Assembly: GCA_046533095.1 (NCBI GenBank)
Contig: JAJQRA010000027.1
Location: 1-48,484 of the forward strand
DNA: 48,484 bases
Direction of reading: 5' to 3'
From: ZAX-1 sp046533095
GTDB lineage: Bacteria; Bacillota; Clostridia; Lachnospirales; Lachnospiraceae
Positions within the stretch are counted from its first letter, which is position 1, and the number at the start of each line of letters is the position of its first letter. Below the pieces are notes generated by a model that worked only from the letters and a program-made list of their open reading frames with translations, searched no databases and was not told where the DNA came from. A program made the translations under genes and the position numbers. Below are positions 8,070 to 16,303 of the stretch, piece after piece.

Positions 8070-8588
8070 ATGAAACACGATAAGCTTAAAGCACATAAAA
8101 CAGCATTATTGGGGATGCTTTTGGCTCTGGCACTCTTGTGCGGCTATGTGGAGTCCTTGATTCCTTTTTATTTTGGGATACCTGGAATGAAGCTTGGCCT
8201 TGCCAATCTTGTAGTGCTCATGGCAATGTATTTAGTTGGCAGTAAAGAGGCACTTTTCATTTCGATACTTCGTATTATGTTAGCAGGCTTTTTGTTTGGG
8301 TCGATGTTTAGTATTGTTTATAGCTTAGCGGGAGGATTGTTAAGCTTTTTCATTATGCTGATCCTAAAAAAGACAGATCGTTTTCATATCATATCCGTTA
8401 GTGTTGCAGGTGGAGTTTTTCACAACATAGGCCAGCTTATCGTTGCGGCTTTCGTTTTGGAAAATTTTAATATTTTTTATTACATCACAGTACTGTTCCT
8501 TGCCGGTGTGATTACCGGTGGACTTATTGGTGTCGTTGGACAGGAAATTATCGTACGCTTGGGAAAAATAGGATGGGGGGACAAATAG
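8070..8588 (+). CDS. Gx transporter family / heptaprenyl diphosphate synthase component I-like membrane protein
   Basis: A 172-aa polytopic membrane protein of the Hpre_diP_synt_I/Gx family. It has about five hydrophobic segments, with GIPGMKLGLANLVVL near residue 45, the family's most recognisable stretch. The fold resembles ECF-type substrate-binding membrane subunits; the older name 'heptaprenyl diphosphate synthase component I' is not strongly supported. The ATG at 8070 has a GAGGAAAGGA ribosome site. The stop directly abuts the ruvA start. Its pairing with a NusG_II gene is a recurrent arrangement in Clostridia. Confidence 0.85.
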   Translation: MKHDKLKAHKTALLGMLLALALLCGYVESLIPFYFGIPGMKLGLANLVVLMAMYLVGSKEALFISILRIMLAGFLFGSMFSIVYSLAGGLLSFFIMLILKKTDRFHIISVSVAGGVFHNIGQLIVAAFVLENFNIFYYITVLFLAGVITGGLIGVVGQEIIVRLGKIGWGDK

Positions 8589-9200
8589 ATGTATTCTTAT
8601 ATAAAAGGGGAACTGGTTGAGGTTTTAGATGACGCCATCGTAATAGAAGCCGGACAAATTGGATACCATATCCGAATTCCGGGCGGTACCATGGATGCGT
8701 TTCGTGCAACCGGGCAGACGGTAAAAATTTATACCTATTTGTATGTGCGGGAAGATGCGATGCACCTGTATGGGTTTCTGACCAAAGATAATTTGAATAT
8801 GTTTAAACTTTTGATCGGCATAAGCGGAATCGGGCCAAAGGGCGCACTTGCAATCCTATCGGTCATGACACCGGATGATTTGCGGTTTGCAATCTTAGGC
8901 GAAGATGCAAAGACGATTTCAAAAGCACCCGGCGTTGGAAACAAGACGGCGCAAAGGCTGATTATCGAATTAAAGGACAAGCTTCATCTAGAAGATGCTT
9001 TTGCGGTACAATCAAATTCTATTTCTGAGAGTATGCCTTTGGAGGGCAAATCTAAGGCAAAAAGCGAGGCTATCCAAGCGTTGGTAGCATTAGGCTATTC
9101 TACGGCTGAGGCAATGAAAGCTTTAAGTGAAATTGAGACGACAGACGATACTACAGTAGAAGTGTTGCTAAAAGAGGCGCTAAGGTCTATGGCTTTTTAA
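8589..9200 (+). CDS. ruvA: Holliday junction branch migration protein RuvA
   Basis: The tetrameric Holliday-junction binder that loads RuvB. The 203-aa protein has the N-terminal OB fold (MYSYIKGELVEV), the helix-hairpin-helix pair (LIGISGIGPKGALAILS and ISKAPGVGNKTAQRLIIELK), and the C-terminal domain III that contacts RuvB (EAIQALVALGYSTAEAMKAL). The length is normal. The start immediately follows the stop of the preceding gene, with GGGGGG as ribosome site. It is separated from ruvB by an unusual 257-bp gap filled with repeats, whereas the two genes are usually tightly coupled. Confidence 0.97.
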   Translation: MYSYIKGELVEVLDDAIVIEAGQIGYHIRIPGGTMDAFRATGQTVKIYTYLYVREDAMHLYGFLTKDNLNMFKLLIGISGIGPKGALAILSVMTPDDLRFAILGEDAKTISKAPGVGNKTAQRLIIELKDKLHLEDAFAVQSNSISESMPLEGKSKAKSEAIQALVALGYSTAEAMKALSEIETTDDTTVEVLLKEALRSMAF

Positions 9201-9251
9201 GGGAATGCTTGTAGAGAATTTGTGAAAAGAGAGACACAAAGAGCGATGAAT

Positions 9252-9430
9252 TTTTAAGGAAATACCACAATCCAGAAGCTCAAAAGCAGAAAAAAGGTGA
9301 TTGTAATTCATGCTTCAATCTTTTAAGGAAATACCACAATCCATAAGCTCGAAAACAGAAAAAAAGGTGATTGTAGTTAGTGATTCAATCTTTTAAGGAA
9401 ATACCACAGTTCATAAGCTCAAAAACACCA
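9252..9430. repeat. Tandem repeat between ruvA and ruvB, about 69 bp x 2.6
   Basis: Units beginning TTTTAAGGAAATACCACA start at 9252, 9321 and 9391 (69- and 70-bp periods; the last is partial). The ruvA stop region itself reads TTTTTAAGGGAAT, so the array may have grown from the gene end. Confidence 0.9.
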
Positions 9431-9457
9431 AAAAGTGTTCAGTAAGAAAGGAACTAT

Positions 9458-10450
9458 ATGGAAAAGCGCGTCATAGCAACCAAGGTGCAAGAAGAGGACG
9501 TTAAAATTGAAACAAGTTTAAGGCCACAGACTTTAAAGGAATATATCGGGCAGGAAAAAACCAAGCGTAACCTAAAGGTTTATATAGATGCTGCAAAGCA
9601 AAGAGGCGAGTCATTGGATCATGTGTTGTTTTACGGTCCCCCCGGATTAGGGAAAACGACGCTCGCCGGAATTATTGCCAATGAGATGGAGGTTCATATT
9701 AAAATCACCTCTGGCCCGGCTATTGGAAAACCAGGAGAAATGGCGGCAATTCTAAGTTCCTTACAGGAGGGGGATATCCTATTTATAGATGAAATACATA
9801 GGCTGAACCGCCAAGTCGAAGAGGTGCTCTACCCGGCGATGGAAGATTATGCCATTGATATTATGATTGGAAAAGGTGCGTCCACTCGTTCTATACGTTT
9901 GGAATTGCCACACTTTACGTTGGTAGGGGCAACAACGCGGGCAGGGCTGTTGTCTGCGCCGCTTCGCGATCGCTTTGGTGTTGTGCACCATCTGGAATTT
10001 TACAATCCGGAAGAATTGCAGACGATTATACTTCACTCGGCTGCAAAGTTGGAAGTGCCGATTGATATCTTTGGCGCTTTTGAACTGGCAAGGCGTTCCA
10101 GAGGAACACCAAGGCTTGCGAACCGCCTGTTAAAGCGAGTCCGTGATTTTGCCCAAGTCAAATATGATGGCCATATCACAAAAGAGGTCGCGTCTTTTGC
10201 ATTGGATTTACTGGAAGTTGACAAGTATGGGTTAGATCAGAGCGACCGCAATCTTTTAATCACGATCATAGAAAAGTTTCAAGGGGGTCCGGTTGGCATT
10301 GATACCTTAGCGGTGGCAATCGGGGAAGATTCCGGGACGATTGAAGATGTGTATGAACCGTTCCTTGTAAAAAACGGATTTTTAAACCGTACGCCGAAAG
10401 GTCGTGTTGTATCTGAGCTGGCTTATCAGCATTTCGGGATATTGCGGTAA
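9458..10450 (+). CDS. ruvB: Holliday junction branch migration helicase RuvB
   Basis: An AAA+ motor that drives branch migration with RuvA. The 330-aa product has Walker A GPPGLGKTT (from residue 60), Walker B LFIDEIHRL (from residue 108), sensor 1 LVGATTRAGLLSAPLRDRFG, and a C-terminal winged helix ending FLNRTPKGRVVSELAYQHFG. The length and motifs are standard. An AAGGA site precedes the ATG. Confidence 0.97.
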   Translation: MEKRVIATKVQEEDVKIETSLRPQTLKEYIGQEKTKRNLKVYIDAAKQRGESLDHVLFYGPPGLGKTTLAGIIANEMEVHIKITSGPAIGKPGEMAAILSSLQEGDILFIDEIHRLNRQVEEVLYPAMEDYAIDIMIGKGASTRSIRLELPHFTLVGATTRAGLLSAPLRDRFGVVHHLEFYNPEELQTIILHSAAKLEVPIDIFGAFELARRSRGTPRLANRLLKRVRDFAQVKYDGHITKEVASFALDLLEVDKYGLDQSDRNLLITIIEKFQGGPVGIDTLAVAIGEDSGTIEDVYEPFLVKNGFLNRTPKGRVVSELAYQHFGILR

Positions 10451-10545
10451 TTTGGCATTTCGGAATATTGTGGTTATGTAGGTCGATTGCTATAGAGTAT
10501 TGCCTGCTATTGATTTAGACAAGAAAGGGGAAGGATATTATAAAA

Positions 10546-12738
10546 ATGATTCGATTTTGCGATATGGAAGTATGGGTAATGAACGATGATATAGAGGACA
10601 TAGAGTGTAGGCGTGAGGGGGTAAGGGACGAACTGTTTTATTTCTTTCATCAAGAGGGAAATGAGGACAAGATTCTGTTTGTCAATAATGAATGCAATGA
10701 ATTTCAAGGATTAATTACATATCGGCTCTTGCTTGAAGCGATAACAAAAGATAGTAACCACTATATACAAAGGGAATTTGTAAAAGCGGATGAACAATTA
10801 TTCTATCATGCGAAGCAATGTTTTGCCACTAACCCCAATATCCAGTATTTGCCGGTTTTGGATAAAAATAATGATGTTATCTATTTTTGCTATAACGACT
10901 ATCTAACGGGTGTCTATGATAGGATAGAGGCTTGCCTTACTGGCTTTGAATCGAAAGATCAATATTTGTTTATAGAAGATGTTTATCCAAATATAGAGCA
11001 GGTTTGTATCCATGGCTTCAATGAATGGGCATTTCGTATTTATCATATTTTGAAAAAAAGGAATGTTTCGGTGAGCGTATATGGAGAGCAGTGGGAGCTT
11101 CTTTTAGGGATAACAAATGTTGGGGAAGAGGCATATGTGGCTGAGCAAACATTCGATATTTGGGCAGAAAGCGCACCGGAGCAAAATGATATATGTAATC
11201 AAATAAGTGTTTTTTTGAGCACATTTTCAAAAAACAGCCAGCAACAAGCGGTGCTAGCGAGCAACATTGATTTTTTGAGTATGCTTGCAACGATCAATGC
11301 AGAATATATAGAATGTGTTGTAAGTGCGCAATTAAAAAAAAGGGGCCACTGCATATTCCTTGCCTATGTACCTTCCTATGAGCAGTTAAAAACCCATACA
11401 TCTTTTGAAGAAGCTCGATATTCTAAAATGCTTTTGTCTTTTAAAAGTACGAAGATTGCCACGGTAGAACAAATAAAGCGTGTATATGGTATGACAGGTG
11501 AAGAAATAGAAAAACGGAATAGCCAAAACCCACATTATGCAGAGGGTGAATGGAATACAAAAGTGATTCAGATACAGGATGAATCCTTTGTTTTAAAGCA
11601 GTCTGTCAAATATAAAAGGAACCGGCTATACCTGATTGGCCCTTGCATTGTGGATGGCTCGTCGCTTTTACTAGAAGATTCTTTTGTGAGCCTGGTGCAA
11701 GAATACCTAGACTTTTATCAACTTGACTATAGCATTGCCGTATCCGTTATTAGTAATGAACGTTATCACAAATATAAAGATTTTTTGGAAAGCTTGGCAC
11801 GAAATAAAAATGATATTATAGTATGTATTCGCCAGGGAAACCATAGAAATGTCGATCGATATCTTGACCTTACAAACCATATAGATATCGATTTTACGGA
11901 TGTATACAATAAAAGGCCGCTAAAGGAAGAGTATTTTTTTGACGAACCAATACACAGCAATGGGAAAGCCAACCGGGCAATGGTAAAGGAAATGTTTGAA
12001 AAGCATCTAATCCCCAGCATTGAATCTATGGATTTTAGCGAAGAAGAAGCCCCCTTGCAAAAAATGGAGCTTTTAACAAAAGACGGGTTGCTTGCATTGG
12101 AGCAGTACCTACATCGTATTGAACGGTTTTTGTTTCGCCCCAAAAGGCCGTCTACCATCGGTGCGATCGTTATGAACTGCAACCCCATTACATTAGGGCA
12201 TCAATATTTGATAGAAACTGCAAAAACGTTTGTTGACTACCTTTATATATTTATTGTAGAGGAAGACCGTTCGTTTTTCCCATTTAAAGATCGTTTGCAT
12301 TTGGCGAGAGAGGCAGTATCGCAGTTAAAAAATGTCAGCGTCATACCATCGGGGGCGTTCATCCTGTCCTATCGGACGTTTCCAAGCTATTTTGAAAAAG
12401 AGGAGTCCCGGGATATTAAAATTGATGCGGCGGCAGACATTGAACTATTTGCGACCTATATAGCCCCGGCTCTCAATATACAGGTGCGCTTTGTAGGGCA
12501 AGAGCCATTTGATAAGATCACGGAGCAATACAATAGGCAAATGGAACTTCAACTAGAAGACTACGGCATACGATTTCTGGAAATCCCACGAAAGGAAGTA
12601 GCGGGGCAAGCGATTAGTGCTTCAAGGGTGCGTACACTGCTGGAGAGAAGGGAATTTGATAAAATTCGCTTGCTTGTGCCGGATAGCACGTATGACTATT
12701 TGGTGGATTTTCAAAACAGAGATCACTTGAGAAAATAA
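10546..12738 (+). CDS. Multidomain protein with C-terminal CitC-like nucleotidylyltransferase domain
   Basis: A 730-aa protein. The last 190 residues are an adenylyl/cytidylyltransferase fold like [citrate lyase] ligase: NCNPITLGHQYLIETA (TLGH at about 549-552) and ISASRVR (about 690-696) are the nucleotide-binding signatures. The first 130 residues look like a CBS-type module. Residues near 150-190 (CIHGFNEWAFRIYHIL...SVYGEQW) look Rossmann-like. Residues near 375-510 (YLIGPCIVDGSS, then FFDEPIHSNGKANRAMV) resemble an SGNH-hydrolase-like fold. These first three assignments are by pattern only. No citrate lyase genes are nearby, so a real CitC role is unlikely. GGGGAAGGA precedes the ATG. Substrate unknown. 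Confidence 0.7.
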   Translation: MIRFCDMEVWVMNDDIEDIECRREGVRDELFYFFHQEGNEDKILFVNNECNEFQGLITYRLLLEAITKDSNHYIQREFVKADEQLFYHAKQCFATNPNIQYLPVLDKNNDVIYFCYNDYLTGVYDRIEACLTGFESKDQYLFIEDVYPNIEQVCIHGFNEWAFRIYHILKKRNVSVSVYGEQWELLLGITNVGEEAYVAEQTFDIWAESAPEQNDICNQISVFLSTFSKNSQQQAVLASNIDFLSMLATINAEYIECVVSAQLKKRGHCIFLAYVPSYEQLKTHTSFEEARYSKMLLSFKSTKIATVEQIKRVYGMTGEEIEKRNSQNPHYAEGEWNTKVIQIQDESFVLKQSVKYKRNRLYLIGPCIVDGSSLLLEDSFVSLVQEYLDFYQLDYSIAVSVISNERYHKYKDFLESLARNKNDIIVCIRQGNHRNVDRYLDLTNHIDIDFTDVYNKRPLKEEYFFDEPIHSNGKANRAMVKEMFEKHLIPSIESMDFSEEEAPLQKMELLTKDGLLALEQYLHRIERFLFRPKRPSTIGAIVMNCNPITLGHQYLIETAKTFVDYLYIFIVEEDRSFFPFKDRLHLAREAVSQLKNVSVIPSGAFILSYRTFPSYFEKEESRDIKIDAAADIELFATYIAPALNIQVRFVGQEPFDKITEQYNRQMELQLEDYGIRFLEIPRKEVAGQAISASRVRTLLERREFDKIRLLVPDSTYDYLVDFQNRDHLRK

Positions 12739-12810
12739 AATGAAATGGCAGTTTGCTTGCGTTTACCTTACTTTATTCAAACTTCGTTACGAAAGTTCAT
12801 TTTACAAAAG

Positions 12811-12857
12811 CCCAAAATAAATGTAAATCCTAAAATAAATGTAAATCCTAAAATAGA
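12811..12857. repeat. 18-bp tandem repeat upstream of zapA
   Basis: CCTAAAATAAATGTAAAT recurs two and a half times directly upstream of the zapA promoter. Confidence 0.75.
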
Positions 12858-12858
12858 G

Positions 12859-12886
12859 TTGTTTTTCTTGAAAAATCCGTTATAAT
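12859..12886 (+). promoter_or_regulatory. zapA promoter
   Basis: TTGTTT (12859-12864), 16-bp spacer, TATAAT (12881-12886), 48 bp before the start codon. Confidence 0.6.
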
Positions 12887-12934
12887 GTACAATAGAAGGA
12901 AAGACAGAATTTATATAGAAAGGAATGTGAACCT

Positions 12935-13774
12935 ATGCCAACAAAGACAAGTGCCGATGTACTAATTGGCGGTAAAATATATTCATTAAGCGGATATGAG
13001 AGTGAGGCATATCTACAGCAGGTGGCCACATACATCAACAGCAAAATAAATGAATTTGATGGCATGGAAGCCTTTCGCCGTTTTTCGCAAGACATGAAAG
13101 CAACACTGATAGAGCTTAATATAGCGGATGACTATTTTAAGGCAAAAAATCAGGCAGAAAACCTAGAGCAGGATCTTGAAGCAAGGGATAGAGAACTCTA
13201 TGAATTAAAGCATGATTTAATTTCGCTTAGACTCAAGACGGAAAGCGATGAAAAAAACATCTTGCAATTGGAAAAAGAGAACCGGGAGCTTCAGCTACGC
13301 AAGGTACGTTTAGAAGCTTCTTTAGAAGATGCACTACTTGGAAAAATAAAAAGTCTTAAAACTGCCCCAATCAGTCAAGGAAGCAATATCCCTATCGTTG
13401 CTTTACAGACTTACCCAAATGGAGCGGTAGAAAACAAAATTGCATCGCGGGCAGATGATATAAATGGAACGGCATCGCGGACGAATGGGGCAAATGAAAA
13501 TAGAGCAAGGGCGAATGGGACAAATGAAAGTATCACAAGGGCGAACGAAACAAATGAAAGTATCACAAGGGCGAATGAGGCAAATGAAAGTATCACAAGG
13601 ACAGATGATATAAATGGAATTGAATCGATAATAAATGATATAGGGTTAAATGAAAAGAAGAAACCAGAACCGGATATAAACGAAGCAGATATTCAGATAC
13701 AGGAACCCCAGATATTTACAGTAGCAGGAACAGTAAATAATGCCAATCATTACATGAATAAAAAAAAAATTTGA
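12935..13774 (+). CDS. zapA: Cell division protein ZapA with long repeat-bearing tail
   Basis: The N-terminal ~95 residues are a ZapA domain (ADVLIGGKIYSLSG, then VATYINSKINEFDGM and the ...LNIADDYFKA helix), which cross-links FtsZ filaments at the division site. A predicted coiled coil follows (about 70-150). ZapA is usually 85-140 aa; this one is 279. The extra C-terminal half is hydrophilic and includes six tandem 10-residue units (consensus ANGTNESITR, residues about 172-231). AGAAAGGA precedes the ATG. It heads a run with the U32, FtsW/RodA and PBP genes. Confidence 0.85.
   Translation: MPTKTSADVLIGGKIYSLSGYESEAYLQQVATYINSKINEFDGMEAFRRFSQDMKATLIELNIADDYFKAKNQAENLEQDLEARDRELYELKHDLISLRLKTESDEKNILQLEKENRELQLRKVRLEASLEDALLGKIKSLKTAPISQGSNIPIVALQTYPNGAVENKIASRADDINGTASRTNGANENRARANGTNESITRANETNESITRANEANESITRTDDINGIESIINDIGLNEKKKPEPDINEADIQIQEPQIFTVAGTVNNANHYMNKKKI
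13447..13626. repeat. In-frame 30-bp repeat inside zapA, six units
   Basis: Six 30-bp units encode ADDINGTASR, TNGANENRAR, ANGTNESITR, ANETNESITR, ANEANESITR and TDDINGIESI. The three central units are nearly identical at DNA level, so expansion was recent. Confidence 0.9.
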
Positions 13775-13819
13775 AAAGCAAGAGAAAAAGTAAGAGAAAA
13801 AATAGGGGAGTATGAAACA

Positions 13820-16240
13820 CTGGAAACAAACAATAAAATAAAAAAAACAGAACTGTTATCTCCGGCAGGCTCTTTTCAAACATTAAAAGCTGTTGTCAAT
13901 GCAGGTGCAGATGCGGTGTATGCCGCAGGAAACCGGTTTGGAGCCAGAGCCTATGCCGCTAATTTTACCGATGAAGAATTATGTGAAGCGATTGACTTCG
14001 TTCATCTTCATGGGAAAAAATTATATCTTACCGTCAATACACTCTTAAAAGAATCAGAGCTTGAATCAGAACTGTATGATTATTTAGCCTTGTTTTATGA
14101 GCAAGGTCTAGATGCTGTCATTGTACAGGATTTTGGCGTACTGTCCTTTGTCAAAAAAGAATTTCCAAATCTGAACATCCATGCAAGTACCCAAATGAAT
14201 ATAACCGGATCTTATGGCGCATCATTTTTAAAAGAGGCAGGCTGTAGCCGAATTGTAACGGCAAGGGAGCTATCGCTAGAGGAAATATCTAATATACAGA
14301 ATGAGGTAGAGATTGAGATCGAAAGTTTTGTACATGGAGCCCTTTGCTACTGCTATTCCGGGCAATGCCTGTTCAGTAGCCTGCTAGGCGGACGAAGTGG
14401 AAACAGAGGGCGTTGTGCCCAACCATGCAGACTTTTATATAACGGCGCTTATCTCCTAAGCCCAAAAGATTTATGCACCATTGAACTGATTCCAAGGCTT
14501 GTAGAAAGCGGTATACACTCTTTTAAAATTGAGGGAAGAATGAAACAGGCAGAATATGCGGCTGGAGTCACAAGCATATATCGAAAATACTTGGATTTGT
14601 ACGAAAATAGTAAAAATGATGAATATAAAACAAGAACAGAGGAAGAAACAACAAATAGATTAGAAACAGATGAAGCAAGGCCAGATGAAGCAAGGCCAGA
14701 TAAAGCAAGAACAGATAAAGCAAGAACAGATGGCGCAAGCAAGACGACAACCGATGAATCAACCAAATATAAAGTTTTAAAAGAAGATTTATTAATGCTC
14801 CATGATCTCGGACAGCGTAGTGGTTTTACGAAAGGCTACTATTTACAGCATAACGGAAAAGATATGATTACCCTAGACAAGTCTGCACATGCAAAAGGAA
14901 ATGAAAATTTGCAGGAGCAAGTACGCCAAACTTTCCTCAAAATGAAAATGCAAGAAAAAATAAAAGGAAACTTAATACTTTTTAAAGGAAAATCTGCTAT
15001 ACTTACTTTAAAATGTCAAAGGGTGGAAGTAACGGTAGCCGGTGCAGTTGTTGAAAAATCAATTAAACAGCCATTAACCAAAAAAACGATAGAAGAAAAG
15101 CTGAATAAGACTGGAAATGCACCATTTAAATTTGAAGAGCTTGCCATTGAAATGGAGCCGGATGTATTTTGCAGCGTTTCAGAATTGAATCAACTGCGAA
15201 GAGATGGGATGGAAAAGCTGAAAGAAGAACTGCTAAAGGAACAAAGGAGAGAATTGCCGGCAAGGGCAGATAGGGCAAAGAGCGCTATTTTAAAGTGCAA
15301 AATTTCCAATCGCGATCGCCGCACGGTGCTTAGCGTTTTGATAGAAGAGATGGCCTATCTGCCTGTACTGTTGGATTGTTCTTATATAGATACAATTTAT
15401 ATTGATGTCGCGACAATGAAAAGGGAGTCAATCATCAAAGAATTGTCACATGCAACGGCACTTGTTCACTGCGCAGGGAAAAAAATATATGGTTGTATGC
15501 CGGCTGTATTTCGGCAAAAAACAGCGACATGGTATACATCCCATATATCAGCTATCCTAGCGATAGGGCTAGATGGATTCCTAGTTCACAGCTATGATGA
15601 ATTGATGTTTTTGCTTAAAATGCACGTTCCGGCAGAACATATCATAACAGACAGCAGCCTGTATACATTTTCCAACCAAGCGGTACAGGCATTTTTAGAT
15701 TTAGGGATACAAAAAACGACGCTTCCGGTTGAATTAAATAAAAGAGAATTGCAAAACCACAATTGCGCACAAGGGGAATTGCTCATATATGGATACCTTC
15801 CCCTAATGATAAGTGCACAATGTACCTTAAAAAATACGATTGGGTGTAGGCATCAAGAGGAAACATCACAGCCGTTGGGATCAAAGACACCTTGCCAAGC
15901 GGACAGGGCGTACTTTCCAACGAAGATCGAAAATACTTCACTAAGTGATCCATGCAAGTTGACAGACCGTTATCATAAGCAGTTTTTCGTAAAAAATTAT
16001 TGTGAAGACTGCTATAATATCATATACAATACAACGCCGCTTGTCTTGTTGCATCATGCAAATGACATCCGTGGTCTTGACGTTGGAAGCTTACGAATGT
16101 CATTTATAAATGAAACGCCGGGAGAAATAAAAAGGTTGCTGGCACTCTATGAATCCGCTTTTTTAAAACAGGAAACGATTGATATAAAACAGCATATGAA
16201 AGACTTTACAAATGGGCATTTTACACGTGGAGTAGAGTGA
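13820..16240 (+). CDS. Peptidase U32 family protein (RlhA-like), apparent CTG start
   Basis: A U32-family protein carrying the signature ESFVHGALCYCYSGQCLFSS followed by GRCAQPCRLLY, and a C-terminal CEDCYN motif. Characterised relatives modify rRNA or tRNA bases (RlhA, TrhP) through an Fe-S-linked hydroxylation. The conserved N terminus (TELLSPAGSFQTLKAVVNAG) lies upstream of the first GTG (13916), so that start would delete it. In that frame no ATG/GTG/TTG exists after the zapA stop. CTG at 13820 sits nine bases after GGGGAG and is the best candidate. The ATG at 13812 is out of frame and stops after nine codons. A 5-residue repeat (DEARP/DKART) is inserted near residues 284-308. Confidence 0.8.
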   Translation: METNNKIKKTELLSPAGSFQTLKAVVNAGADAVYAAGNRFGARAYAANFTDEELCEAIDFVHLHGKKLYLTVNTLLKESELESELYDYLALFYEQGLDAVIVQDFGVLSFVKKEFPNLNIHASTQMNITGSYGASFLKEAGCSRIVTARELSLEEISNIQNEVEIEIESFVHGALCYCYSGQCLFSSLLGGRSGNRGRCAQPCRLLYNGAYLLSPKDLCTIELIPRLVESGIHSFKIEGRMKQAEYAAGVTSIYRKYLDLYENSKNDEYKTRTEEETTNRLETDEARPDEARPDKARTDKARTDGASKTTTDESTKYKVLKEDLLMLHDLGQRSGFTKGYYLQHNGKDMITLDKSAHAKGNENLQEQVRQTFLKMKMQEKIKGNLILFKGKSAILTLKCQRVEVTVAGAVVEKSIKQPLTKKTIEEKLNKTGNAPFKFEELAIEMEPDVFCSVSELNQLRRDGMEKLKEELLKEQRRELPARADRAKSAILKCKISNRDRRTVLSVLIEEMAYLPVLLDCSYIDTIYIDVATMKRESIIKELSHATALVHCAGKKIYGCMPAVFRQKTATWYTSHISAILAIGLDGFLVHSYDELMFLLKMHVPAEHIITDSSLYTFSNQAVQAFLDLGIQKTTLPVELNKRELQNHNCAQGELLIYGYLPLMISAQCTLKNTIGCRHQEETSQPLGSKTPCQADRAYFPTKIENTSLSDPCKLTDRYHKQFFVKNYCEDCYNIIYNTTPLVLLHHANDIRGLDVGSLRMSFINETPGEIKRLLALYESAFLKQETIDIKQHMKDFTNGHFTRGVE
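14669..14743. repeat. In-frame 15-bp repeat in the U32 gene, five units
   Basis: GATGAAGCAAGGCCA-type 15-mers encode DEARP, DEARP, DKART, DKART and DGASK. Confidence 0.85.
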
Positions 16241-16303
16241 CGGTGCAACAAAGGAAACACTTTGCCAAGTGTTTTATGCAAGCGCAAGAGGGGTAGAATA
16301 TAC

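Noticed and set aside
10546..12738. Annotation as genuine citrate lyase ligase (citC)
   Set aside because: Only the last quarter is CitC-like, and no citDEF genes are nearby.
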